A stretch of 64,000 bases of DNA from Nymphaea colorata. Taxonomy: Eukaryota > Streptophyta > Magnoliopsida > Nymphaeales > Nymphaeaceae. Location: positions 10,333,672 to 10,397,671 of the forward strand of contig NC_045144.1 of assembly GCF_008831285.2 (NCBI RefSeq), read 5' to 3'. Made by a program: the position numbers and the translations under genes. Below the pieces are notes generated by a model. The model did not search any database. It was not told the origin of the DNA and saw nothing but the letters and a program-made list of their open reading frames with translations. Positions 11,560-21,649 of the stretch are shown one piece after another (within the stretch, counting starts at the first letter, position 1; each line of letters opens with the position of its first letter).

Positions 11560-12593
11560 CTCATTTGAAGCAAGTTTCTGATAGATCTTCTCATGTTATT
11601 GATAACATCATCTTGGGTGAAGCTAGGTTTCTTTCCTAACATTATCTCTTGCATAAATTTCATCACAAACACATCGCAGTCATAGTTGTTTCTTTGTTGT
11701 GGATATTTTACTAGTCAAAGTTTGTATTCGTCCAACATTTGGATGCCGAAGACATGTTGGAGACAACATTTCTGCAAACAAACCAAAGCTTATTAAGAAA
11801 ATAAAAAAAAAAAGCTACCTTAATAGTCTGTAGAGGTCTTCCACAATTTGGTAGTCATCATATCCAATGCATGAACTGGATATCCGCACTTGTTTTTTGA
11901 TGTTGTGAAGGACATACAATACCCAATGTTATTTCTCCACCCACACAAAAGGAAATAAAACCCAAAACAGATGGACGTTAGAAAGCAACCAAATTATGGT
12001 AAAACAAGAGCAATAGATTTAGGAATCTATGGAAGGAGAAACAACCATTTCAACATCAGTGATAGGTTGGCTCTTAATTCCTGAAACATTTTCTATGACA
12101 TCTTTTGTTATAGCTGCAGTATCGTCTGTTAATGGAAACGACACAACATGTGTCAATATGGTCAATACTAATGTCAACGTGAATGTCACTTAATGGAATA
12201 AGACGAAGGATATGTTCCATGAAATTTGATCTTATAGGATACCTTCCAAGGCCTAGATTCCAACGCCTATGCTCTAAAAGGTCAACAAAATAATTGAGAC
12301 TAATGTTTGTAACTAGAGAGTAGATTGTCCCTAAGTTCCCTCGAACGTGTCTCGGACTCGCCGGCTAGTTTGTTGGACTCGTCAGCTGTTTTGCTAGACT
12401 TGTGGGCTGCCTTGCTGGACTCGCTGGTTGGTTTTTTGGTTGAACATCTTCTGGATTCACCGGCAAGTTTGCTAGTATTGCTGGCATCCGCTTTTCTAGT
12501 TGAATGTGTCCTCATTGTTGCAAAGCAGGGCAAACTTGTGGTGTCGATGGGATGCTTATCCCTCATCATGGAGTCTCTCTTTCTTTCTTCCAT
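11560..12593 (-). pseudogene. Ulp1-type (SUMO protease-like, C48) relic
   Basis: On the minus strand, two hallmark pieces of a Ulp1 cysteine protease are visible. The first is EK*HWVLYVLHNIKKQVRI, with the catalytic-type His-Trp at about 11933-11938 preceded by a stop. The second is PQQRNNYDCDVFVMKFMQ, with the catalytic-type Cys codon at 11677-11679; the family consensus is DCGVFV, so Gly has become Asp here. Between them a 47-nt GT...AG stretch (11818-11772) looks like an intron but is shorter than plant introns usually are. Upstream, 12593-12300 is open and encodes short Ser/Lys/Glu-rich repeats of the SSKAA-ES / NKLAGES type. The usual Asp after the His block is not evident. Ulp1-like genes are known passengers of some plant Mutator-like elements, such as the Kaonashi group. 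With the neighbouring FAR1-like relic this fits such an element. It is not functional as read. Confidence 0.65.
12345..12480. repeat. Degenerate 24-bp coding minisatellite
   Basis: The words CTCGCCGGCTAGTTTG, CTCGTCAGCTGTTTTG, CTCGCTGGTTGGTTTT and TCACCGGCAAGTTTG recur at multiples of about 24 bp. Read on the minus strand they encode the Ser/Glu/Lys-rich repeats at the start of the Ulp1-like relic. Confidence 0.6.
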
Positions 12594-12819
12594 GAGTCAA
12601 TCTTCCTTTCTGCCTAAATCTACCCTAATTTATTCTAAACATCCTCTTTTGTTATGGGAAACTGCAATGAAAATATCATTCCTATTGATATGAGCCAACA
12701 GTTGTTTTGGGTTAACGATGTTAATTTATTTTTAAAAATTTTGTAAACCACCACATTCTCCTATAACAACAGCACTAATGCTTATGTTCACACTTGAGCA
12801 ATGATAATACTACTCATAC

Positions 12820-13070
12820 ATGATTACCTCATCTATGATATATCTATATGATTGTCATATTATGTGTGTTACAATAGTATTATCTCATCCATGAAGTAAC
12901 CATATTATTATCATATACATATGTGTAAGAATAGTATCTGAAATATCCTCATGGTTGTCATATGTATCTATGTAAGAACAATGTTATCTCATCACTAATA
13001 TATCCATATAATTGTCGTATATATTCACGTAATAACAATATTATCTCATCTCTGAAACATCCATATGATT
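12820..13070. repeat. Tandem array of about 60-bp units with an ATTATCTCATC core
   Basis: About four diverged units carry the order ATTATCTCATC, then an ATC.ATGAA/ATATATCC word, then ATGATTGTCATAT, then GTAAGAACAAT. Cores lie near 12826, 12880, 12982 and 13040. TTATCTC is the reverse complement of the GAGATAA word of the arrays to the left. Confidence 0.6.
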
Positions 13071-13077
13071 GTCATAC

Positions 13078-13640
13078 CAATCTTAGATAAATGACAAAAT
13101 AACTAACATGTATATCCATACCAAGCTTATGTTCATGTTTGAGCATCGATAGTACTGCTCAAACATATATATACACATATGGTTTTCATATGTGCCCAAT
13201 CAATCAAAGATAATAATTCTTATGTGACATTTCGATCATTGGAAATCATATGCTCAAATTAGATCTTAGATAAATGACCAGCTAATTGACGTGTATCCAT
13301 AGCAAGCTTATGTTCATGTTTGACCATCGATAGTACTGCTCAAACTATGTGCACAATCGATCAATGATAACAGTACATATGTGACATTTTGATCATTGAA
13401 AATCATATGTTTAAATTAGATCTTAGATAAATGACAACCTAATTAACATGTATATCTGTACCAAGCTTATGTTCATGTTTAAGCATTGATAGTACTACTA
13501 AAATATATATACACATATGGTTTTCATATATGCGCAATAAATCAATGATAATGGTGCCTATGTGACATTTCAATCATTGAAAATCATATGTTCAAATTAT
13601 ATCTTAGATAAATGACAACTAAATTGACGTGTATATCCAT
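13078..13640. repeat. Tandem array of about 180-bp units, four copies
   Basis: Each unit runs from TCTTAGATAAATGACAA through CAAGCTTATGTTCATGTTT, ATCGATAGTACT and a CATATGGTTTTCATAT word to ATCATATGTTCAAATTA. Unit starts are near 13082, 13263, 13423 and 13604, a period of about 160-181 bp. It is distinct from the arrays on either side. Confidence 0.75.
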
Positions 13641-13799
13641 ATGCACCCAATCGTTCGATAATATTGTTCATCCAATGATTGTCACATTAGATCTTCAAAA
13701 AATGAAAATCTGTTTGATGTTTGAATATAAAATAACGCATTTGGCTACACCAGTTTGTTACCAGTTTGGTATGCACTTCTTTTACGATAAGAAGGCACC

Positions 13800-15110
13800 T
13801 ACTAAATGGCGATCAACACTCAGATGAAATAAATTGCTTTAATGCAACTACATGATTTGTTATACGATACACTCAACAGAAATCATGTTTATAAGGAGTG
13901 ATACCCACTCAAAAAAATTAGATGTGACAAGAACAAAATACAACGATGACATAGTACCAAGTGATTTTACGATAACCAGGCACTTACTAAGAGGATGCAA
14001 TAAACACTCACAAAAATGTAATGCAGCAACGACATTGTATCGTGTGGTTTTACAATAGCAAGGTGTGATAAACACTCAGAAAAATGTAATGTGACAATGA
14101 CATTGTATCTAGTCGTTTTAGATTACAAGGCGCTTACTAAGAGGATGCGATAAACACTAAAAAAAACATAATGCGACAACGACATTATATCGAGTGGTTT
14201 TGCGATAACAAGATATGCACTTCTTTTACAATAAGAAGGCGATACTAAAAGGTAATAATGTGTGGTTTTACAAATTGCGATAATGCAACTATAGGATTCA
14301 TTATACGATATGCTCAACTAAAATCGTATTTATAAGGATGCGATACCCACTCAAAAAAATCAAATGCGATAAGGACAAAATGCGACAAAGACACTGTACC
14401 GAGTGGTTTTATGATAACAAAGTGCTTACTTAGAGAATGTCATAAACACTCAAAAAAATGTAATGTGACAACAATGGCATGCACTTCTTTAGGATAACAA
14501 AACACCCACTAAAAGGCGAAAAGCACTTGGAAGAAACAATTGTGATAATGCAACTGCAGGATTAGTTATACAATACACTCAACTAAAGTCGTGTTTATAA
14601 GGACATCATACCCACTCGAAAAAAAATCAAATGTGGCAATGACAGTATATCGAATGGTTTTATGATAAAAACACACTTACTACTAGAATGCAATAAACAT
14701 TCGAAAAATGTAATGCAACAACGGCACAGATATGTAGTTCTTTTACGATAATAAGACGCATACAAGGTGAGAAGCACTCAGACAAAATAAATTGTGATAA
14801 CACAACTGCAGGATTCGTTATACAATACATATAAACTAAAATCATGTTTATAAGGATGTGATACCCACTGAAAAATTAAATGCGACAACAAAACTGTATT
14901 GAGTGGTTTTACAATAACAAGGCATTTACTAAGAGAATGTGGTACCCACTCGAAAAAATTTAATGCGACAATGACCCTGGTATGGACTTCTTTTATGATA
15001 AAAAAGACACCCACTAAAAGGTGACAAGCACTCGGATGAAACAAGGAGTGACAATGAAATAACAATGTGTTTATGAAAGAATGAAATAATATTAAGTTGT
15101 TATCGATCAT
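13800..15110. repeat. Tandem array of about 250-280 bp units with GATAATGCAACT and GCGACAACGACA cores
   Basis: The landmark order is GCGATAATGCAACTGCAGGATT, then GTTATACGATAC.CTCAACT, then TTATAAGGATG.GATACCCACTC, then AATGCGACAACGACATTGTA, then GAGTGGTTTTACGATAACAAGGC, then CTTACTAAGAGAATG, then CACTTCTTTTACGATAA.AAGGC. The GTTATACGATAC word occurs near 13859, 14290, 14566 and 14815. Short sub-repeats occur inside the unit, so there is repetition on two scales. Copies have diverged. Confidence 0.75.
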
Positions 15111-15360
15111 TCTTATGAACAAAAGAATGTTGTTTGTAAGCAATAAAAAAAAAAAAGATTATTTTCTACCATGTCGTGATAGGACCATCAACTCAAAATT
15201 TCTCAAGTCAAATCAGCAACATGATCAATCAACGATTTTACTACTGTGACTGAGCTCTTTTCCACTTGGTGGTTAGGACTTTAGGTTGCATTCTCCACAT
15301 GGTCCTGACATTTTTTGCTTCTTACCTCTCTGCCCATATGGTCCCAGCTTTGTTTTCTAC

Positions 15361-15539
15361 TGTTGTGCTTGTTAAGCTCTATTTAAGCCTTTGTAACCCT
15401 TATTTCAAAGTGTGAATAAAAATTAAGAGAGAGAGTGAGCTCGACAGCTAGTGAGCACCAGATCTTCTCTATCGTGTTTTTTTATCCCTTGAGTCGAGGG
15501 TTTTCCACGTTAAGATAATCTTCTTGTTACTATTCTACA
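15361..15539 (+). repeat. 5' LTR of the copia element (outer end uncertain)
   Basis: The homologous part begins at 15368 (CTTGTTAAGCTC) and ends TATTCTACA at 15539. It contains a GAATAAAAATTAAGAGAGAG stretch shared with the right LTR. Sequence left of 15361 does not align with the right LTR. Confidence 0.8.
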
Positions 15540-15552
15540 TGGTATCAGAGCC
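15540..15552 (+). promoter_or_regulatory. Primer-binding site for initiator tRNA-Met
   Basis: TGGTATCAGAGCC directly abuts the LTR end. This is the standard plant copia/gypsy primer site, complementary to the 3' end of tRNA-iMet. Confidence 0.9.
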
Positions 15553-16113
15553 AACGAGGTTCTAGGTTTACTGTACTTTTTGGACTAAGAATCTTGCTGT
15601 CACCAAAGTTGCCCGACTCTGCCATGTTTCCTTGAAGCACTGAATCTTCTCTATCATGGTTTTTTTATCCCTCCGCCTTGCAGACACTGTCGTCTCAGTC
15701 TTCGCCTAAACCCAACGAGGGTCTTGCTCTTGTCGATGGCAACATCTACCCGATGAGGTCACCTGCGCAGTCGCTCAAGCATTTTGCGTATCGTCTGAGC
15801 TCCTATCACCTACATGCACATATGAGCCCCCATCTACCACCCGACCTTTTTGCTTTCTTCGCTCCAACCTTTGCCACTAGACCATCTACTGTGACGGCCT
15901 GCGCAGTAGAACCATCACTGCTTCAGCTGCATTTCGCCCTTGTCGTTGCCTGCTTCTACTGCCACCTGCACTTGCTTCTATCGCTGCTGATTGTGCATGC
16001 TTCTATTGCCGCTGCTTACGCAGTTGCAGTCACTGCTTCTATCTACAGCTACTGTCACTACTTCTACTTGCAGCTACCATCGCTACTTCGTCGTGCTTGG
16101 ACTTGAGCCTCGA

Positions 16114-19100
16114 TGATGGCTGAATTAGATTCATTGACTATTAGTACTGACCGGGCAGATGTTGGGGTCTTTAAAACCAAAAATATTCATGTTCAAGTCA
16201 CCTCTATTTGTCTCACCAAGGATAATTATCTTCGATGGTATGCTGCCATCACTATGGGGATTGCTGGTCAGTGGTGAATTGCCTATGTCAATGGGAAGAA
16301 GACTGAACCGCTTCAAACTAGCCTAACATAAGATATGTGGTTTCTTGAGGACAACTAAGTCAAAACTTGGATTGTAAACTCTATGTCTTATGATATTCAA
16401 CCCCTCATTCTTCGTAAAAGGAACGTCAGGGATATGTGGATTATTTTAGAACAGATATATGGCCAGAAGAAGAAGGATGTTCATGTATATTAGTTGATGA
16501 AGGATGTCTATGCCCTACATCAAGGAGAACTTTATGTGGCAGACTTTTATGTGTGTTAAAATCAAAATGGAAGAACTTGACTACTACTTCGAAGATGCTT
16601 AGAATTGTCCCCAAGACCAGCTACGTCATTAGGCCAAGGAATGGAAGAACAAGGTTTTTTTGTTCTTGGCTGAACTGAATGGTGACTTCGAATGTATTAG
16701 AAGTCAAACTCTTAATTCAAAAGATATGGTCAACATTGAGGATGTCTACTCTCTCGTGGAGGCTGAAGAGCAATGACGTCTTGTTATAATAGGAAAAATG
16801 AGGGCTCATACCACATGTATGAGAGGTCTGGTTTGTTAGCCGATCTCCTATGGGGCTACCTAATCCTTTCGAAAATGTACTCACTGCAAGAAAGCTGGTC
16901 ACACCATTGAGTTCTGTTGGGATTTGCATCCTGAGAAGAAGAATAGTCGTGGAAGACCTTCTAGTGGGAAGAAGTCTATTTCTGAAGTTGATATTCCAAA
17001 TAGGGGAAAAACAACAATCTCTGCCGATCATATTTGTGAGCTTCGGGCATACCTTAGTCGAATTGAAACTAGTCAGGCCAAGGCATTAGATGATGTGAAA
17101 GTTAATCAAGTCCTTCCTATCTCTGAAGAAAAAGGTAATTCTTGTATGGGAGATTGGATTGTTGATAGTGGTGCCACTCACCACATGACCAACAATCCTA
17201 AGGTTTTTCATGAGTATAAGCTCTCATCCGGGAAGGAAGGAGTTTCTCTTGCAGATGGTTCCTCTATATTTATAGCTGGGAAAGGGAGTCTCTCACTTTT
17301 AAACAAGTTTGTAGTTCACATTGCCTTACATGTTCCTCACATTCTCTTAAACCTTTTGTCAGTTAGCAAGATTATGAAAGAGTTAAATTGCGAACTTATT
17401 TTTTCTGCTAATTGTTATGTCTTGCAGGGCTTGGTGACGGGAAAGAAGATTGGGATTGGTTTGGTTTATGAGGGGTTATATTGATTACCCATGCGTGTTG
17501 CCACAACTCTCATGATGGTAGTTAGCAAAACAACGAAGAGTAGAGAGGACTTCCTTCAGTTGGCCTTGTGCGCCTTAGGCATCTTTCTTTTGGAATACTT
17601 AGATAGTTGTTTCTTGATTTATGTTCTAGTCTAGATATTACTATGTTATCTTGTGATGTGTGTCATTTGGCCAAACATGTTAGGGCTTCATACCATGTAT
17701 CTACAAATCATTCTAATGAAGTTTTTGCTTTGATTCATTCTGATGTGTAGGAGCCTTCAAGAATTCCTTCTTGCCATGATTTTTAGTACTTTATAACTTT
17801 TATAGATGATTGGTCTCGAAACACCTCTGTGTATTTGCTGAAGGATCATAGTGAAGTGCTTAATGACATAGAGACTTTCATCATTCTTGTGGAAACTCAA
17901 TTTGGAACTTCTATTAAGACTTTTCAGTCTGACAATGCACGTGAGTATATGTATCATTCTGTTGATAGTTTCTTTCATCAAAGGGGATTGTTCATGACAT
18001 ATTATAGTTATATCCTCCTCAAAATGGGGTTGATGAAAGAAAGAATCGTCAGTTGCTAAATGTCAGCAGGGCCCCCTTGTTCCAATGGCATCTTTCAAAG
18101 CAGTATTAGGGGGATGCTGCGCTCACCAGTGCGTATTTGATTAAGAGTATGCTTAGACGTGGATTGAATATGTGAACACCTCATTCTATGTTAGCAGGGA
18201 GTTGTCAACCTTTTTCTCTTCCACCTCAAGTTTTTGGCTATGTTAGGTTTATTCACAATCACAGTCATAATATTAAAAACTTGATCCGAGGTCGATTAAG
18301 GGCATGTTTCTAGGTTATTCCCCTACTCAAAGGATATAAGTGTCTATGTTACCAAAGATGTGACCTTCCTAGAACATATTTCCTATTTTGGTGAGAATTC
18401 TCCTCAAGGGGAGACGTCCACAACAAGAAAAGAGTATTCTCCAAATCAAGAAATTTAGTTTATAGATTTTCTAGAGTACAAAAAGGAAGAGATTTAGGTT
18501 AGAGACCTTCTAAAGCACAACAAGGATAATGGTTGATCAATTGGGAATAAAGAGAAATGTGACTGCAGGTTTGGGCAGGTTTACTCTAGGAGAAGATTAA
18601 CTGCAACTGAGCTCACTGGTGAGTTGACTGGTGACAAAAATTCTACTCCCAATCCTAATGCTACACCTTCCTTGCATGACCCAAGTTGTTCTCAGGAGAT
18701 GTTGGTCGCAGGTACTCAGATAGAAGCAAAAAACGAAGAGTTACTCATTGCTCTTAGAAAGGTTATCAGGTCATGTACTCAACACCCTATTGGTAATTTT
18801 ATATCATATTTTAAACTGAACAAGAACTACAAATGTTTTATACAATTTCTTTCTATAGTTGTGATTCTCAGGAATGTAACTGAGGCTTAGGGCAATTCCA
18901 AGTGGGCTCATGCGATACAAGAAGAAATGGAAGTACTGAATAAAAACAGAATGTAGGAGGTGGTAAATATCTCTGAAGCAGCTCATCTGATAGGATCCGA
19001 GTGGGTCAACACCATTAAATATAAGTTAGATGAGAGTGTAGACAAATATAAAGCTCGCTTGGTTGCCAAGGTGTCCAGTTAGAAATATGGGATTGACTAC

Positions 19101-20390
19101 TTGGAAATGTTTGCTTTTGTTGCAAAGTTAAAGACAATTAGAGTTATTATCTCCTTAGCAGTAATAAAAGAATGGAAAATATACAGACTTGATGTTAAGA
19201 ACACATTTCTTAATGGAGACCGTGAAGAGGAAGTGTATATGTGCATGCCTCTAAGATATGAAGAACTTGGAAAATATTGCAGGTTGAAGAAAGCTTTGTA
19301 TGGACTCAAGCAATCTTCTCAGGCATGGTTTGAACGACTTAGATTTGTAATGAGACAACATAGATACCATCAAGGGAATAGAGATCATACTCTATTCGTG
19401 AAAAGAAATGAGCATAAATTTACTCTTCTATTGGTATATGTTGATGGTATGATTGTCATAGGTAAGATGAAATAACAAAGTTAAATGAACTGTTGGCTAT
19501 CGAGTTCGACCTCAAGGACCTTGGTAAGTTGAAATATTTCCTTGGCATTGAAATTCCTAGATCAAACACAAGTTTTGAGTTAAATCAACATAAGTACACT
19601 TTATATTTATTAAAAGAGACTAGAAAACTTGGGTGTAGACCTACTTCTATTTCTCTGGATATTGGACACAAGTTTAGTCTTAGAGATGAGGAGCCTCTCT
19701 GTGAAGATGCCAAGGGAAGATATTAACGTCTTATTGAAAAGTTGATTTATCTTACTCTCACTAGACCTGATATTATCTTTGCTGTGAATGTGATGAGTCA
19801 GTTCATGCATGCTCCTATGGATGCTCACTTGAAGGCTATTGACAGGATTTCATGTTACTTAAAGAGGAATCCTAGCAAAGGCCTCTTGTATGTTAAGCAA
19901 GATTCTCTTGAGATTGAAGGGTATTCAGATGTTGACTAGGCATGATGTATTGATACTAAGAGATCCACTTCAGGCTACTGTATTTACTTGGGAGGGATCT
20001 CGTAGTGTGGAGGGTTAAGAGACAAGACGCTTGCTTTTGCTCCAGTACTGAAGCTGAATGTAGAGTTGTGGGGGAGTCTTTGAGTTGTTGTGGCTGAAAG
20101 TGCTATTGGCCGACATCACAATAAAAAGTAAGGGACCAATGAAGATGTATTGTAATAGCAAGTCTGCAATCAACTTGACCAACAGTCTGGTATTACATGA
20201 TAGAAAAAAACATGTAGAGATTGACTGTCATTTCATTCGGAAGAAAATTGATGTTAAAGAACTTGTTATATAACACATGAAGTCCAAAGACCATACATGT
20301 GATGCTCTGACCAAGGCCTTGTCATCAACTTCATTTGAGAGAAATGTATCCAAGTTGGGCATGTTTGATCTGTACGCCCAACTTGAGGGG
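16114..20390 (+). pseudogene. Copia gag-pol polyprotein relic
   Basis: Domains appear in Ty1/copia order with frequent stops and frame changes. A gag core at about 16114-16800 contains LTKDNYLRW and MWIILEQIYGQ. A degraded CCHC knuckle follows around 16870-16930. The longest open part (16924-17484) holds the protease signature WIVDSGATHHMT. A GAG-pre-integrase remnant lies around 17600-17700, and integrase follows at 17780-18060 with FIDDWSRNTSVYLLK and FQSDNARE. Reverse transcriptase spans about 18900-19700 with WKIYRLDVKNTFLNG, KALYGLKQSSQAWF and YVDGMIV, where the active-site YVDD has become YVDG. RNase H at about 19740-20270 shows YCNSKSAINLTNS and KHVEIDCHFIR. It cannot encode an active enzyme. 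It is related to the copia fragment at 26.7-28.0 kb (shared LTRPDI, QFMHA and KGLLY blocks) but is not the same copy. Confidence 0.9.
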
Positions 20391-20393
20391 GAG

Positions 20394-20620
20394 TGTTGAC
20401 TTGTTTGTATGTTTGGGTCCGGGTTTAGACTGTATCTAATCCATTGTTCTTGTTAAGCTCTATTTAAGCCTTTGTAACCCTTATTTCAAAGTGTGAATAA
20501 AAATTAAGAGAGAGAGTGAGCCCGACAGCTAGTGAGTGCCAGATCTTCTCTATCGTGGTTTTTAATCCCTCGAGTCAAGGGTTTTTCACATTAAGATCGT
20601 CTTCTTGTTACTATTCTACA
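20394..20620 (+). repeat. 3' LTR of the copia element
   Basis: The LTR starts TGTTGACTTG right after the polypurine tract GAGGGGGAG and ends CTATTCTACA, giving 227 bp. The last 172 bp align with the left LTR. Confidence 0.85.
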
Positions 20621-20710
20621 ACTACAAATCTTCATTTAATGTTGTTCAAATTTTATTTTTTAATTAAAATACATTTTTAACCATTCTGATTCACAAACAA
20701 GTTCAATTAG

Positions 20711-20965
20711 AGGTGGGCATTGGGCCGAGCTGGATTCAAATTTAGTAAAAAAAATTTAATATTTATATTATATGCAAATATATGTATAAGAGATATATAA
20801 AAAATACATTTAAAATTAATACAAATAATTGAAATCGGGTAAATGTCAACCCAGACATGGGCCCAAGTGCACCTAGTTTCTTGTTGGGGCCTGGCCAGCC
20901 CAAACCCATTTTCATGCCCCTGGCCCAGCCCAACCCAACAAGCCCTTGGCTTAGTGTCCAGTCTT
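20711..20965. repeat. GGCCCAGCCCAA-rich repeat, similar in word use to 3935-4250
   Basis: GTGGGCATTGGGCCGAGC opens the segment and CTGGCCCAGCCCAACCCAAC closes it, with AT-rich filler between. It looks like another small interspersed repeat. Ends are not defined. Confidence 0.35.
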
Positions 20966-21265
20966 AATTCTTGTTCCAATTCGATTTACTGCTTCGCTAA
21001 ACTTTTAGCTTTTCGATTTGATTCAAAAAATGACTTTTGGCAACATTGGTTTTAAAATATTTAAATTTCTACTCTATTTTTCCCACTAGCTGGTAACCAT
21101 ATAGTCACCTATAAGTTAAGTTAATGTACTTTTATTTTTAAAATGGTTTTAATTACATAGTTGAACCAAGTGAGCTTAAACAAGTCGAATTCTTACAACT
21201 CAAATGGACTCGTTTAAGGTTTAGAGTATGAGTTAAACTCGAGCTTAATTCATTTCTGAACCAAG

Positions 21266-21605
21266 CCGGTCTGACTTCTTAATTCCTTTCCATATTCAGA
21301 TTTCGGATCTATTTGGATATCAGCTTAAGGTTCAGATTCAGATATCAGCTCATGATTCAGATTCAGAGTGATTCATGGTTCAGATTTGGATCTGTTTGGT
21401 GCTCATAATTTCGGATTCAGAATATTTCAGATACCTGAATTTGGATTGGGTATTAGTTTATGGATTCAGATTCAGATATACTTCTTACGATGCATATTAT
21501 CTGATCGGGTATTTATTTAAAGCTGAGCCCTGAACTTGTATTGATCAGATGTTATTTCTTAAATCTGAATCCGGTCTGACTTCTTAATTCCTTTCCATAT
21601 TCAAT
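21266..21605. repeat. Direct repeat pair flanking TTCAGATTCAGAT-rich sequence
   Basis: A roughly 33-bp block beginning CCGGTCTGACTTCTTAATTC occurs at about 21266 and again at about 21571. The intervening 270 bp is full of GATTCAGAT/GATATCAGC words. This is either an internally repetitive small element with short direct ends or a local duplication. Confidence 0.6.
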
Positions 21606-21649
21606 TTTTTTAAGTAATTGGGTCAGATATCTGATACAAATCCGATAGC

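Larger units (their letters stand above)
15361..20620 (+). mobile_element. Decayed Ty1/copia LTR retrotransposon
   Basis: The element has paired LTRs (homologous over 15368-15539 and 20449-20620), a tRNA-Met primer-binding site directly after the left LTR, copia-order protein domains on the plus strand, and a polypurine tract ending GAGGGGGAG directly before the right LTR at 20394. The LTR pair shows about 11 mismatches in 172 aligned bases by eye. The first 50 or so bases of the right LTR (from TGTTGACTTG) have no clear match on the left, so the left LTR is altered at its outer end. The internal region has many stops and frameshifts, so the copy is dead. It lies immediately to the right of the composite FAR1/Ulp1 region. 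Confidence 0.9.

Noticed and set aside
12325-12693. 122-codon plus-strand frame rich in Leu/Ser/Asp
   Set aside because: Mirror image of the minus-strand minisatellite coding the Ser/Glu/Lys repeats of the Ulp1-like relic.
13078-15110. CRISPR-like regularly spaced repeats
   Set aside because: Units are long, diverged and contiguous with no unique spacers, and the DNA is plant nuclear; these are tandem satellite-like arrays.
15678-16106. 142-codon plus-strand frame between the copia primer site and gag
   Set aside because: Low-complexity His/Tyr/Ser/Leu content in the copia leader; no gag similarity until about 16114.
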